DNA of 64,000 nt from Tenacibaculum finnmarkense genomovar ulcerans (lineage in GTDB: Bacteria > Bacteroidota > Bacteroidia > Flavobacteriales > Flavobacteriaceae). The position numbers and the translations under genes are program-made. Shown in pieces: positions 52,300 to 61,016 of this stretch. Each line of letters starts with the position of its first letter. The first letter of the stretch is position 1. The DNA is taken from the NCBI RefSeq assembly GCF_900239495.1, contig NZ_OENE01000035.1, forward strand, positions 37,509 to 101,508, written 5' to 3'. The notes below the pieces were generated by a model. It did no database searches and was not told the DNA's origin. It was given only the letters and a program-made list of their open reading frames with translations.

Positions 52300-52447
52300 T
52301 AACTAATTAATTTAAGGCTTCTTATCTTTTTGTAGAAGATTTTTAAATTTAAAAGCGCATTTTGGGAGCGCCTAAAAAAGTAAGAAATGAGCTTTAATAC
52401 TAAATACGGTTACAATTCGTATTCATAAAATAAAAAAATTACATAAA

Positions 52448-53371
52448 ATGAAGTTATTTTTAAGTATAATCTGTGTATTTGTATTTAGTATATGTACCAT
52501 AACAACTACACAGGCACAGCAAGATCCTCAATATTCACAGTATATGTATAACACCATGAATATAAATCCGGCATATGCAGGTTCTAATTATTACGGCATT
52601 ATTACGGTAATCGGTAGAACGCAGTGGGTTGGTTTTGAAGGTGCTCCAGAAACTCAAAATATAAGTTATCACACGCCTATAGGCTCTTCAGGTTTAGGTT
52701 TGGGGGTTAATATAATGAATGATGAAATAGGTCCATCAAAAGAATTTTACCTAGATAGCAACCTGTCATATACTATTCAAACTGATGTAGATGCTAGTTT
52801 AGCATTTGGTTTACGTTTAGGAGGACGTTTCTTAAATATTGATTGGAGTAAAGGAGAAGCAACTGATACAGAAGCTGCTTTTGGGCAAAATGTAAGTAAA
52901 TTTTTACCAACTATTGGTGCAGGAATTTATTATTACAAGCCAGATTGGTATGTAGGATTATCGGTGCCGAATATTTTAAGAACAGAACATTACGATCAAG
53001 AAATACCACTAGGAAAAACAGCGGTTGAAAGAATGCACTTTTTTTTAATAGCAGGATATGTGTATGATATTAATTATGATTTTAAATTTAAACCCGCTGC
53101 ACTTTTAAAAGCTGTTTCAGGAGCGCCATTATCGTTAGATTTATCAGCAAATTTATTATTTAAAGATAAATTTAGAGCAGGTTTAGGTTGGAGATGGGAC
53201 GATGCGGTAAGTGTTCTTTTAGGTTTTCAAGCCTCAAACACCTTACTTATCGGATATTCGTATGATTTAACAACCTCTAATTATAATGTAACAAATTCAG
53301 GAACTCACGAAATTATGTTGCAATACGAACTATCGAGAGGTCAAAAGTATAGATCACCGAGATTCTTTTAA
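52448..53371 (+). CDS. PorP/SprF-type T9SS outer-membrane protein
   Basis: A 307-aa barrel protein with signal peptide (1-24, TTQA) and the family opening QQDPQYSQYMYNTMNINPAYAGS, then many alternating beta strands and a typical end MLQYELSRG. PorP/SprF proteins help localise type IX secreted adhesins such as SprB, and link to PorK/PorN rings. This gene has no adjacent SprB-like or PorE gene, so it is an orphan copy of a multi-copy family. Confidence 0.93.
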   Translation: MKLFLSIICVFVFSICTITTTQAQQDPQYSQYMYNTMNINPAYAGSNYYGIITVIGRTQWVGFEGAPETQNISYHTPIGSSGLGLGVNIMNDEIGPSKEFYLDSNLSYTIQTDVDASLAFGLRLGGRFLNIDWSKGEATDTEAAFGQNVSKFLPTIGAGIYYYKPDWYVGLSVPNILRTEHYDQEIPLGKTAVERMHFFLIAGYVYDINYDFKFKPAALLKAVSGAPLSLDLSANLLFKDKFRAGLGWRWDDAVSVLLGFQASNTLLIGYSYDLTTSNYNVTNSGTHEIMLQYELSRGQKYRSPRFF

Positions 53372-53429
53372 TTTTAAGGCGAATTTTTATAGCTTTTTTA
53401 CAATATTTTTCACTAAAACTACAACAATA

Positions 53430-53456
53430 AAAAAGCGCTCGAAAGAGCGCTTTTTA
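53430..53456. terminator. Terminator after porP/sprF
   Basis: AAAAAGCGCTC and GAGCGCTTTTT form an 11-bp stem with a GAAA tetraloop. It serves both convergent genes. Confidence 0.88.
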
Positions 53457-53480
53457 TATATATTTAAAAATAAGAATTAC

Positions 53481-54251
53481 TTATATAAATAAGCTATCAA
53501 TCTTTTCTTTTTCTTCTTGAGCTAAAGCAGCATCAACTAAAATACGCCCACTATGCTCATCAATTGTAATTTTCTTTCTGTTTGCAATTTCTAATTGAAT
53601 TTGCGGAGGAATTGTAAAGAAAGAACCACCAGCAGCACCACGCTCAATAGCAACAACAGCTAATCCGTTTCTTACTTTAGTACGGATTCTGTTATAAGCA
53701 GTTAATAAATGCTTGTCAATAGATAAGGCATATTCTTCAGATTTCTCTTTTAATAATTGCTCTTCTTTTTCAGTTTCCTTTAAGATACTATCAAGTTCAT
53801 TTTTCTTGTGGGTCAAATGACTTTGTTGTTGCTTTACTTTTTCTTTGGTTCTGTCAACAACGCTACTCTTTTGAGTTATTTTAACCTTGTACTCTTTAAT
53901 TCTTTTTTCAGATAATTCAATTTCTAATTCTTGAAACTCAATTTCCTTTGTTAAAGCTTCAAATTCACGATTGTTACGAACGTTTTTTTGTTGCTCTTCA
54001 TACTTTACAATTAACGCTTTAGATTCGATAATTGCAGATTTTTTATTACTAATATCAGTATCTAAACTAGCAGCTTCTTCTTTTAATTTAGAAAGTCTAG
54101 TATTTAATCCGGCAACTTCATCTTCTAAATCTTCAACTTCTAAAGGTAATTCACCACGAACGTTTCTGATTTCGTCAATTCTAGAATCGATTAACTGTAA
54201 ATCGTATAACGCTCTTAATTTTTCTTCTACCGTTACTTCTTTTTTTGCCAT
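53481..54251 (-). CDS. Coiled-coil protein with degenerate zinc-ribbon domain
   Basis: The protein (256 aa) has a long coiled coil (about 15-180) and a C-terminal domain of the zf-RING_7 type (RGAAGGSFFTIPPQIQLEIA, then IDEHSGRILVD). All four zinc Cys are replaced: A207, S210, D231 and S234 stand where CxxC...CxxC is found in relatives. The fold is likely kept without zinc. The same family in other phyla binds nucleic acid or affects envelope growth. It is always paired with Nif3, 6 bp upstream, as seen here. Confidence 0.87.
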   Translation of the reverse strand: MAKKEVTVEEKLRALYDLQLIDSRIDEIRNVRGELPLEVEDLEDEVAGLNTRLSKLKEEAASLDTDISNKKSAIIESKALIVKYEEQQKNVRNNREFEALTKEIEFQELEIELSEKRIKEYKVKITQKSSVVDRTKEKVKQQQSHLTHKKNELDSILKETEKEEQLLKEKSEEYALSIDKHLLTAYNRIRTKVRNGLAVVAIERGAAGGSFFTIPPQIQLEIANRKKITIDEHSGRILVDAALAQEEKEKIDSLFI

Positions 54252-54257
54252 CTCTGT

Positions 54258-55352
54258 TTATATATAGTGTATTGGATTTGTACTTTCTTCGCTTAAAGTA
54301 ATTGCAAAAGTACTAAATTTTTTACGAAGATAATCAATCAAAAGGTTTTTTGTAAACTGTTCACTCTCATAATGCCCAACATCGGCAAGGACTATTTTTC
54401 CTTCTGCCTGAAAAAACTCATGATATTTAAAATCGGCACTTATATAAGCATCGGCATTTAATTTGAGGGCATTTTTGATAGCAAAACTCCCTGAACCGCC
54501 TAAAACGGCTACTTTTTTAATCGGTTTTTCTAATAATTCGGAATGTCGAACACAATCTGTTTTAAATGTTTTTTTTACAAAGGCTAAAAAATCATGTTCA
54601 TTCATCGGAGTTTTAAACTCGCCAATCATTCCCATTCCTATATTCTGGTGACTATTATCTAAAGTAATTATTTCGTAAGCAACTTCTTCATACGGATGAT
54701 TATTAAAGAGCGTTTTAAGTATTTTTCCTTCTAAATTATTGATAAAACTCACTGAAATAGCGATTTCTTCTTCGGATATAAATTCGCCTTTTTCTCCTAC
54801 CGTCGGATTTGAACTTTCAGCTCCTTTATAGGTTGTTGTTCCTTGAAAATTAAAAGAGCAATTGTCATAATTTCCGATATTTCCTGCACCTGCTTCAAAG
54901 AGTTTTGTGCGTAGTTTTTCGGCATTTTTAATTGGAACGTAGGTGGTTAATTTTTTAATAATTCCTTTTTTAGGAATCAATGTTTTGCAATTTTGAAGCC
55001 CTAAAACTTCACACATTTTAGCTGAAACACCATTGTTTACATTGTCTAAAGCGGTGTGAGTTGCATAAATGGCAATATTATTTTGAATGGCTTTTAAAAC
55101 AACACGTTCAACATAATTGTTGCCATTTATTTTTTTTAATCCGCTAAAAATAATCGGGTGAAAGCTTACAATTAAATTGCAATTCTCAGCAATTGCCTGA
55201 TCAACAGTTTTCTCTAAAGTATCTAAAGTTACTAAAACACCTGTAACTTTTGTAGAATAATCACCTATTAATAAGCCAACATTGTCAAAACTTTCGGCAT
55301 AAGCAAGCGGGGCTAGTTCTTCAATATAATTGGTAACGTCTTTTATTTGCAT
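54258..55352 (-). CDS. Nif3-like dinuclear metal-centre protein
   Basis: A Nif3/YbgI family protein (364 aa) with N- and C-terminal Nif3 halves around an inserted PII-like domain (about 130-240). Metal residues appear in SFHPIIFSGLKKI and DVGHYESEQF, and FKYHEFFQAEGKIVLAD lies near the end. Family members form toroidal hexamers with two metals; proposed roles include GTP cyclohydrolase 1 type 2 and regulation, none settled. It pairs with the coiled-coil gene in an operon. Confidence 0.92.
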   Translation of the reverse strand: MQIKDVTNYIEELAPLAYAESFDNVGLLIGDYSTKVTGVLVTLDTLEKTVDQAIAENCNLIVSFHPIIFSGLKKINGNNYVERVVLKAIQNNIAIYATHTALDNVNNGVSAKMCEVLGLQNCKTLIPKKGIIKKLTTYVPIKNAEKLRTKLFEAGAGNIGNYDNCSFNFQGTTTYKGAESSNPTVGEKGEFISEEEIAISVSFINNLEGKILKTLFNNHPYEEVAYEIITLDNSHQNIGMGMIGEFKTPMNEHDFLAFVKKTFKTDCVRHSELLEKPIKKVAVLGGSGSFAIKNALKLNADAYISADFKYHEFFQAEGKIVLADVGHYESEQFTKNLLIDYLRKKFSTFAITLSEESTNPIHYI

Positions 55353-55538
55353 TTTTTTGAGTTTAAAAAAGATGTTTCAAAGTTACTAAAATTGGATATA
55401 ATCCGATTTTTATTTTAATAATCTATTTTTTGAAAGAAGATAGCGTCTGTTTAAAATTAAATTATTTAGTTAAACTCAGACCTCACAGTTTTTAAAAACC
55501 TGTGAGGTCTATTTATTTGAGTTTTTTTGAATGATTTT

Positions 55539-55687
55539 GTCAATTCGAGTAATTTTAATGACTAAAAGGAATTAAAATTGTATCGAGAATTTGAATTCTT
55601 TTATATTGATGAATTTTGATTTTTTTTGATGCTAAAAAAGTTCTCGATACAATTTTTTTGAAAGAAAAAAATCACTCGAACTGACAG
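55539..55687 (+). repeat. MITE-like palindromic element, copy C
   Basis: The left arm (55539-55589) matches copy B at 50 of 51 bases. The right arm ends atcactcgaactgacag, the same as copy B. The central spacer is longer than in B and shares tttttttgatgctaaaaa with copy A in reverse. Confidence 0.8.
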
Positions 55688-55736
55688 TTTATTGAATTTT
55701 AAATAGGTTATAAATATTCGAAAAAGCTTAAAATTA

Positions 55737-55842
55737 GTAAAAATGCCTAGCCCCGATTGCAGCAATTGTTTGAGCTCTTTTTTATTTTTCTTTTCGAAAA
55801 AATAAAAAAAGCGAGTGCGGAAAGCGGGAAATAGCTTCAAAT
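55737..55842 (+). repeat. TAGCCCCGAT element, copy 2
   Basis: It matches the minus-strand copy at 38441-38548. Conserved blocks are gtaaaaatgcctagccccga, TTTGAG, a T-rich stretch, and aaaaaagcgagtgcggaaag then cgggaaatagcttcaaat. In both loci it lies on the same side of a MITE-like element, so the two may travel as one unit. A structured RNA is possible. Confidence 0.6.
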
Positions 55843-55911
55843 AATTTTTAATATATTCTGATGAAAAAAATAATTTAAAGAGATGCTTGTTTTTGCTAGT
55901 AAAATAATTTT

Positions 55912-55919
55912 TACTTTTG
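55912..55919 (+). promoter_or_regulatory. Promoter of lpxK
   Basis: TACTTTTG, with TTTTG at 55891-55895 as -33 element 16 bp upstream, ends 5 bp before the ATG at 55925. The mRNA is probably leaderless. The longer frame from 55883 begins before the promoter and is rejected. Confidence 0.6.
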
Positions 55920-55924
55920 AGGCT

Positions 55925-56953
55925 ATGAAATTACTACGTTTTTTACTGTTTCCGTTTGCCATTTTATACGATGTTATTACAAAAATTCGCAATTTGTTTT
56001 TTGATATAAATGTTCTAAAATCGACTAAATTTAAAGTTCCTGTTATTTGCGTAGGAAATTTAAGCGTTGGCGGAACAGGAAAATCGCCACAAATTGAATT
56101 TTTAATTCGTTTGTTAAAAGATGATTATAAAATTGCCGTTTTAAGTCGTGGTTATAAACGAAAAACGGAAGGTTTTCAATTGATAAATGACACACATTCT
56201 GCTGCTGATGTTGGCGATGAACCGCTACAATTTTATACGAAATTTAAAAATGATGCCAGCATTGCAGTTGATGCCGATAGAACTAACGGGATTCAAAATT
56301 TATTAAAAAATGATGCTGGTTTACAAGTTGTGTTATTAGATGATGCGTATCAGCACCGAAAAGTAAGGGCAAGTACAAGTATTTTATTGACAAAATATAA
56401 TGATTTATATGTCGATGATTTTATATTGCCAACAGGAAATTTAAGAGAGGCGAGAAGTGGTGCCGATCGTGCAAAAATTATTATTGTTACCAAATGTCCT
56501 GAAAATTTATCTGAAGAAAAACAGCAAGAAATTAAGGAAAGATTGAAGCTTAAAAAGCATCAGAAATTATTTTTCACAACAATTTCTTATGATGAAAAGT
56601 TAAAGGGAAGTGATGCAAATTTGACTATTTCAGATTTAAAAAATAAAGAAGTTTTATTGGTTACAGGAATTGCAAACCCTACTTCGTTATTACAGTTTTT
56701 ATCGGAAGAAAAAATAAAATATACGCATTTAAAATATCCTGACCATTATAATTTTACAAGCAATGATATTGAAAAAATAAAAACAGATTTCAATAAATTA
56801 TCAGCAAATAATAAAATAATTGTAACCACCGAAAAAGATTATATGCGTTTGCAAGATCAGCTTAAAAAGGTGTGTTATATTTCGATAAAAAGTACGTTTA
56901 TAAAAGATGAAAAATTATTTACTGATTTTATAATCAATGAAATAAATCGTTAA
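55925..56953 (+). CDS. lpxK: Tetraacyldisaccharide 4'-kinase
   Basis: LpxK (342 aa) phosphorylates the lipid A precursor at the 4' position at the inner membrane. The N-terminal hydrophobic helix is followed by the P-loop GNLSVGGTGKSPQIEFLIRL (about 46-65), then LSRGYKRKTEGF, VGDEPLQFYTKF, VVLLDDAYQHRKV and TTEKDYMRL near the end. All family motifs are present and length is normal. Confidence 0.95.
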   Translation: MKLLRFLLFPFAILYDVITKIRNLFFDINVLKSTKFKVPVICVGNLSVGGTGKSPQIEFLIRLLKDDYKIAVLSRGYKRKTEGFQLINDTHSAADVGDEPLQFYTKFKNDASIAVDADRTNGIQNLLKNDAGLQVVLLDDAYQHRKVRASTSILLTKYNDLYVDDFILPTGNLREARSGADRAKIIIVTKCPENLSEEKQQEIKERLKLKKHQKLFFTTISYDEKLKGSDANLTISDLKNKEVLLVTGIANPTSLLQFLSEEKIKYTHLKYPDHYNFTSNDIEKIKTDFNKLSANNKIIVTTEKDYMRLQDQLKKVCYISIKSTFIKDEKLFTDFIINEINR

Positions 56954-56971
56954 TTTTTTAGTTTTTGGTAT

Positions 56972-56988
56972 TATTTTTGATATTTTTG
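56972..56988 (+). promoter_or_regulatory. Two overlapping -7 elements before the thioredoxin gene
   Basis: TATTTTTG occurs at 56972-56979 and again at 56981-56988, within 40 bp of the ATG at 57010. Two alternative starts or a single strong promoter are possible. Confidence 0.4.
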
Positions 56989-57009
56989 AGTTATAAAATG
57001 AGAATCACA

Positions 57010-57483
57010 ATGAAAAAAATATTTTTAACTTTAGTGTTAATTTTAGGAGCACAAATATCTTTTGCGCAAGAACATACTGTAGCTCACCAAGCTGAATCAC
57101 AAAAAATACAATGGGAAAGTTCTTTTAATACAGCTATTGAAAAGTCAAAAGTAGAGAATAAGCCTATTTTGGTGTTTTTTACAGGCTCAGATTGGTGTCA
57201 TCCATGTAAAAGAGTTGATAAAGAACTGTTTGAAACAATGAAATTTAAAAACTTTTCTGAAGGGAATTTAATTTTTTATAAAGCCGATTTTCCTAGAAAT
57301 AGAGACTTGGTTTCGGTAGCAGCTAAAAAAGAAAATGAGGAATTGCAATATAGGTACGGAATTAATGCGTTTCCTACAGTGGTTGTGGTTAATTCAAAAG
57401 GAAATGTTTTAGGAAAGAAAAAAGGGGCGTATATGGCGGAGTATTATTACCCGTTTTTAACGAAAATTATAAAGAATAATTAA
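57010..57483 (+). CDS. Exported thioredoxin-family protein
   Basis: The protein (157 aa) has a signal peptide (MKKIFLTLVLILGAQISFAQ) and a thioredoxin fold with active site GSDWCHPCKRVDKELF (about 60-75) and the cis-Pro loop NAFPTVVVV. It probably acts as a periplasmic disulfide reductase or oxidase. An ATG at 56998 would add four residues before the signal peptide. The stop is followed by a terminator. Confidence 0.88.
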   Translation: MKKIFLTLVLILGAQISFAQEHTVAHQAESQKIQWESSFNTAIEKSKVENKPILVFFTGSDWCHPCKRVDKELFETMKFKNFSEGNLIFYKADFPRNRDLVSVAAKKENEELQYRYGINAFPTVVVVNSKGNVLGKKKGAYMAEYYYPFLTKIIKNN

Positions 57484-57502
57484 AAATTTTGATAAAAAAT
57501 AG

Positions 57503-57536
57503 AAAAGCGAAACACTTAAAGTTTCGCTTTTTTTAT
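57503..57536. terminator. Terminator after the thioredoxin gene
   Basis: AAAAGCGAAAC and GTTTCGCTTTT form an 11-bp stem with a 7-nt loop and T run. It lies between convergent genes. Confidence 0.85.
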
Positions 57537-57546
57537 TTTAAAGTTT

Positions 57547-58224
57547 TTAAGATTTCGATAGTAAATCAACAATAACACCGTCTTTCATGGTCAGGGTTCT
57601 GTCTGCCATTTGAGCTAATTCTTTGTTGTGGGTTACTAGTACAAAGGTTTGCCCAAATTTGTCTCGTAATTCAAAAAATAATTTATGTAAATTTTCTGCT
57701 GAGGTAGAATCTAAATTTCCTGATGGTTCATCGGCAAAAATAACAGCTGGTTCGTTAATTAAGGCTCTCGCAACGGCTACTCGTTGTTGCTCTCCTCCTG
57801 AAAGTTCGTTTGGCTTATGGTTTTCTCTGTGCGATAATCCTAAGAATGATAATAATTCTTTTGCCCTTTTTTGAGTTGCTGATTTCGCTTTTCCGCTAAT
57901 AAAAGCAGGGATACACACGTTTTCGAGTGCTGTAAATTCAGGTAGTAATTGATGAAATTGAAAAATAAATCCGATGTGTTTATTCCTGAAAGAAGAAATA
58001 GCTTTATCGCTTAATCCTTTGATTGAAATAGTATTTAATAATAACTCGTAGTCTTGTGTTTTTTGAGGGCTATCTAAAGTTCCTAAAATTTGAAGAAGTG
58101 TTGTTTTCCCGGCTCCAGAAGGACCAACAATCGCAACAATTTCTCCTTTTTTAATATGAAGATTTACGCCTTTTAAAATTTCAACATCACCATAGTATTT
58201 ATGGATATTTTTAGCAATAATCAT
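57547..58224 (-). CDS. lolD: ABC transporter ATP-binding protein, LolD-like
   Basis: An ABC ATPase (225 aa from ATG 58224; a TTG at 58248 gives eight more residues). Walker A is [18 protein letters not shown], signature [15 protein letters not shown], and Walker [13 protein letters not shown]. The last and the opening [18 protein letters not shown] are typical of the MacB/LolD class, which extracts lipoproteins from the inner membrane. The permease partner (LolC/E-like) is not adjacent, so the lol name is tentative. Confidence 0.85.
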   Translation of the reverse strand: MIIAKNIHKYYGDVEILKGVNLHIKKGEIVAIVGPSGAGKTTLLQILGTLDSPQKTQDYELLLNTISIKGLSDKAISSFRNKHIGFIFQFHQLLPEFTALENVCIPAFISGKAKSATQKRAKELLSFLGLSHRENHKPNELSGGEQQRVAVARALINEPAVIFADEPSGNLDSTSAENLHKLFFELRDKFGQTFVLVTHNKELAQMADRTLTMKDGVIVDLLSKS

Positions 58225-58324
58225 AGATAATCCTCGTTTTATTTTCAAGGTAACGAATGTATAAAAAAGAAATCAGATAGCCTTTTAAAGCGAGTCTGAT
58301 TTCAAAAGATAAATTAAAACCGTG

Positions 58325-60790
58325 TTAAATTAATTTTTTGATATGATTATAATCAATAAAATAAACTAATCGAACAGAAAAAGTATGTTGATTGTCTTCT
58401 TTTAAAAGTGATTCTAAATTTTCTGAGAAATTTTGAGTAGCAATATCTGTATCATTAGAAATGGTATTTCTGTAAAAAGCAGTTAATTGACTACCTGGCG
58501 CAAATTGCCATAAATAATTGACATCAACATTCCAGCTATTAAAATTTTTATGATGATTGTCGGTATAATTACTTTCAATTAATTCGCCATTATTTTTATT
58601 TAAAGTGTAAAATTGCTCCTTATACGGAACTTTACTCCAATTGTGTCTGAAAGATAAAGATAGTGTTGATTTTGTATTAAAACTATATTTACCTGTTAAA
58701 GAATTATTGAAAGTAGTCCAGTCTCTTTGACCGAATATAATGTGGTCTAAAAAAGGAGAAAGTATTGGGTTTTTATCGATATCTTCTTGATTTATATCAT
58801 TTACAAAACCCTGCCCATTGTTTGTCTGTCCGTATTTAAAGCTATAAACTAAGGAAAATTGATTGTTAAAACGATATCTTGGAGAAATTTTAAAGCCATA
58901 ATTTTCTTTTGGATTGTTTTTGAAAAAAGAATATCGCCAGTTATAATCAATAGCAAATTTATTTCTGTAATCGGTAGAACCCCAATGGCTAATGCGTATT
59001 CTTTGTGGTCTCTTAAAGTAAATTCCGCTTGTTGTTCCTTGCCTTGGTTCGTTAAAATCTTTACGTTTACTGCTGTAAATTATGTTTGCCCCAAAAGCAA
59101 AACGTTTTTTAGTTTCTGCCTGAAAAGCGGTGTTTATATTGCTGCCTGTATAGGTGCCAGGATTGTGTAAAAAGTTACTATTGTAAGCGGTATTTATGCT
59201 GTAGTAATTAAAAATACCTGTAGGTTTTAGTGTGCGGTATTGTGTAAAACCATAGATTGATTGTTGATTATTACGAAATAAAATTCCCATATCATTTGGG
59301 TTAAAATCTTTATTTTTTAAATTATAACCAATTTCACCTCTCCAGTTCCCCGATTTTTTACCAATACTAGTGTCAAATGTATAACCAGTGTTTGGGTTGT
59401 TTTTATCATCAGAAATAGTACTCATTTTAACAGAACCATCTATATTGTAATTACTGTTTTTATCTTCTAAATGCCAAAGTAAACCTGTAACATTAGCATC
59501 TTTAAAATGTCCATTTCTAGTAACATTGGTGTTAATTAAAGTTACCGCTGAATTTTGATTGAATTGCTGATCTAAAACTAAAATATTATAGTTTGATAGT
59601 GGATTAATTATTTCTTCTCGAATTTCTTTTGTCGTATTATTTTTAATTACGGCTTCTGTTTTGGCAGTAACGGCATTAAAAAAACCGATGCCTAAGCCTT
59701 TTTTTGTTCTACCAGAAACTTTTATAGCGTTTAGCATTTGTACTTTTTCAGGCGATTCAATAAGGGTTTCTGTTTGCTCATTTACAGAAGCATTTTTTAT
59801 TGGTTTACCTCCAATTCTACGAGAATAAAATAAATTTCCTTTGGTAAAAAGTGCGGTTCCTTCGGTAAAAAATTGTCGTTGCTCTGAAAATTGCTGTTCA
59901 AAAGGACCTAAGTTTAAGGTAACATTATCAAAAGCGGTTTGTCCAAAATCAGGAATTAAAGTGGCATCTAAAGTAAAATTTTCGGTAAGCCCATATTTTA
60001 CATCCATACCAACGCTCCAATCAAAATTTGTTTTTCCTTTAAAAGAAGTTGTTGTTGCCGATGCATACGGGTAAAAATTTAAACGAGTAGGCGGTGTAAT
60101 ATTTTTTAAGTTTTCTAGTAAACCATCGTATTGTGTCCAATTTCCTTGTGTATTATCAATAGGATTCCATGTAAAACGAGCATTTAAATTTTTTATTTCT
60201 CGATGAAAATTAATTCCCCAAGATTGTATAGGGCTATTTGCAAAACGTAGCGCACGATACGGTATTTTCATTTCTACAGACCAACTATCTTTATTTATTT
60301 TAACAGCACTTTGCCAAACAGCATTCCAATTAAAATCTTCATTACCGCTAGCTACTTTTGAATCTGCCTGAACTCCTGCGGCACTAACAATAAACATGGT
60401 CGGGTTTTGCCCGTCATCATTTGGGTTTATCATCAGCATAAAAAAATCAGCATTTCCTATGTTGTCTCTGTTGTTAAATTCGGCAGGTATTTTAGCAGGA
60501 TTTGGAGTGTACATGAAGGCACTTACATAAATAGCATCATTATCGTAGACTAATTTTACTTGGGTTTTATGAGTGCTAGGTTCGTTTTGTCCGTTAGTGG
60601 GGCGCATCATTACTAAATTATTAGCAACAGGGGCTTTTTTCCATATTGATTCGTCTATAAGTCCATCAATAATAGGAGGCGTTTGTGTGCGTGTAGCGGG
60701 TAATTTTTTTCTTTTTTTAGAGATTTCTTGTGCAATACTATTTTTACAGATAAAGAGCATTAAAACCAATAATGAGGTTGTTTTATACAT
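58325..60790 (-). CDS. DUF5916/CBM9-like outer-membrane protein
   Basis: A large protein (821 aa) with signal peptide (1-21, NSIAQE). An N-terminal carbohydrate-binding family 9-like domain (about 40-230; PPIIDGLIDESIWKKAPVAN, VKLVYDNDAIYVSAFMY, WSVEMKIPYRALRF) is followed by a long TonB-receptor-like barrel (about 235-821). DUF5916 proteins are common in Bacteroidota and probably sit in the outer membrane; ligand unknown. A weak hairpin (aaatcaga/tctgattt) at 58268-58301 separates it from lolD. Confidence 0.87.
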   Translation of the reverse strand: MYKTTSLLVLMLFICKNSIAQEISKKRKKLPATRTQTPPIIDGLIDESIWKKAPVANNLVMMRPTNGQNEPSTHKTQVKLVYDNDAIYVSAFMYTPNPAKIPAEFNNRDNIGNADFFMLMINPNDDGQNPTMFIVSAAGVQADSKVASGNEDFNWNAVWQSAVKINKDSWSVEMKIPYRALRFANSPIQSWGINFHREIKNLNARFTWNPIDNTQGNWTQYDGLLENLKNITPPTRLNFYPYASATTTSFKGKTNFDWSVGMDVKYGLTENFTLDATLIPDFGQTAFDNVTLNLGPFEQQFSEQRQFFTEGTALFTKGNLFYSRRIGGKPIKNASVNEQTETLIESPEKVQMLNAIKVSGRTKKGLGIGFFNAVTAKTEAVIKNNTTKEIREEIINPLSNYNILVLDQQFNQNSAVTLINTNVTRNGHFKDANVTGLLWHLEDKNSNYNIDGSVKMSTISDDKNNPNTGYTFDTSIGKKSGNWRGEIGYNLKNKDFNPNDMGILFRNNQQSIYGFTQYRTLKPTGIFNYYSINTAYNSNFLHNPGTYTGSNINTAFQAETKKRFAFGANIIYSSKRKDFNEPRQGTTSGIYFKRPQRIRISHWGSTDYRNKFAIDYNWRYSFFKNNPKENYGFKISPRYRFNNQFSLVYSFKYGQTNNGQGFVNDINQEDIDKNPILSPFLDHIIFGQRDWTTFNNSLTGKYSFNTKSTLSLSFRHNWSKVPYKEQFYTLNKNNGELIESNYTDNHHKNFNSWNVDVNYLWQFAPGSQLTAFYRNTISNDTDIATQNFSENLESLLKEDNQHTFSVRLVYFIDYNHIKKLI

Positions 60791-60851
60791 AGTTAGTCAA
60801 GGGCTTAAGGTGGTTTGTAAAAATATTTAGGATTTAAGCTTTCAAATGACA

Positions 60852-60874
60852 ATTTAATGTTAATTACATTAAAT
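60852..60874. promoter_or_regulatory. Palindrome between DUF5916 and sucC
   Basis: ATTTAATGT and ACATTAAAT are exact 9-bp inverted repeats around a 5-bp core, lying in the divergent spacer. They look like a regulator operator, but no regulator can be named. Confidence 0.3.
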
Positions 60875-60984
60875 AGGTGTTAAAAAATGCGTGTTACAAT
60901 GAAACGAAAAGAAAACTCAAAATAAAAGTTATAATAAAATGGTAATAATTATACTAAATAGTAATGTATTGTAAATTGAATTTG

Positions 60985-60992
60985 TATTTTTG
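60985..60992 (+). promoter_or_regulatory. Promoter -7 element TATTTTTG of sucC
   Basis: TATTTTTG lies 24 bp before the sucC ATG at 61017. The -33 element is not clear. Confidence 0.5.
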
Positions 60993-61016
60993 TTGGACTT
61001 TAAAAATTCATATCTA

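Larger units (their letters stand above)
55353..55924. other. Long gene-free spacer with repeats
   Basis: No gene is visible in these 570 bp. It contains a hairpin agacctcacag/ctgtgaggtct (55478-55510), MITE-like copy C (55539-55687), the TAGCCCCGAT element (55737-55842), and the lpxK promoter. Confidence 0.75.

Noticed and set aside
55883..55924. Longer lpxK start at 55883
   Set aside because: A -33/-7 promoter lies between this codon and the ATG at 55925, so the longer form would not be on the mRNA.
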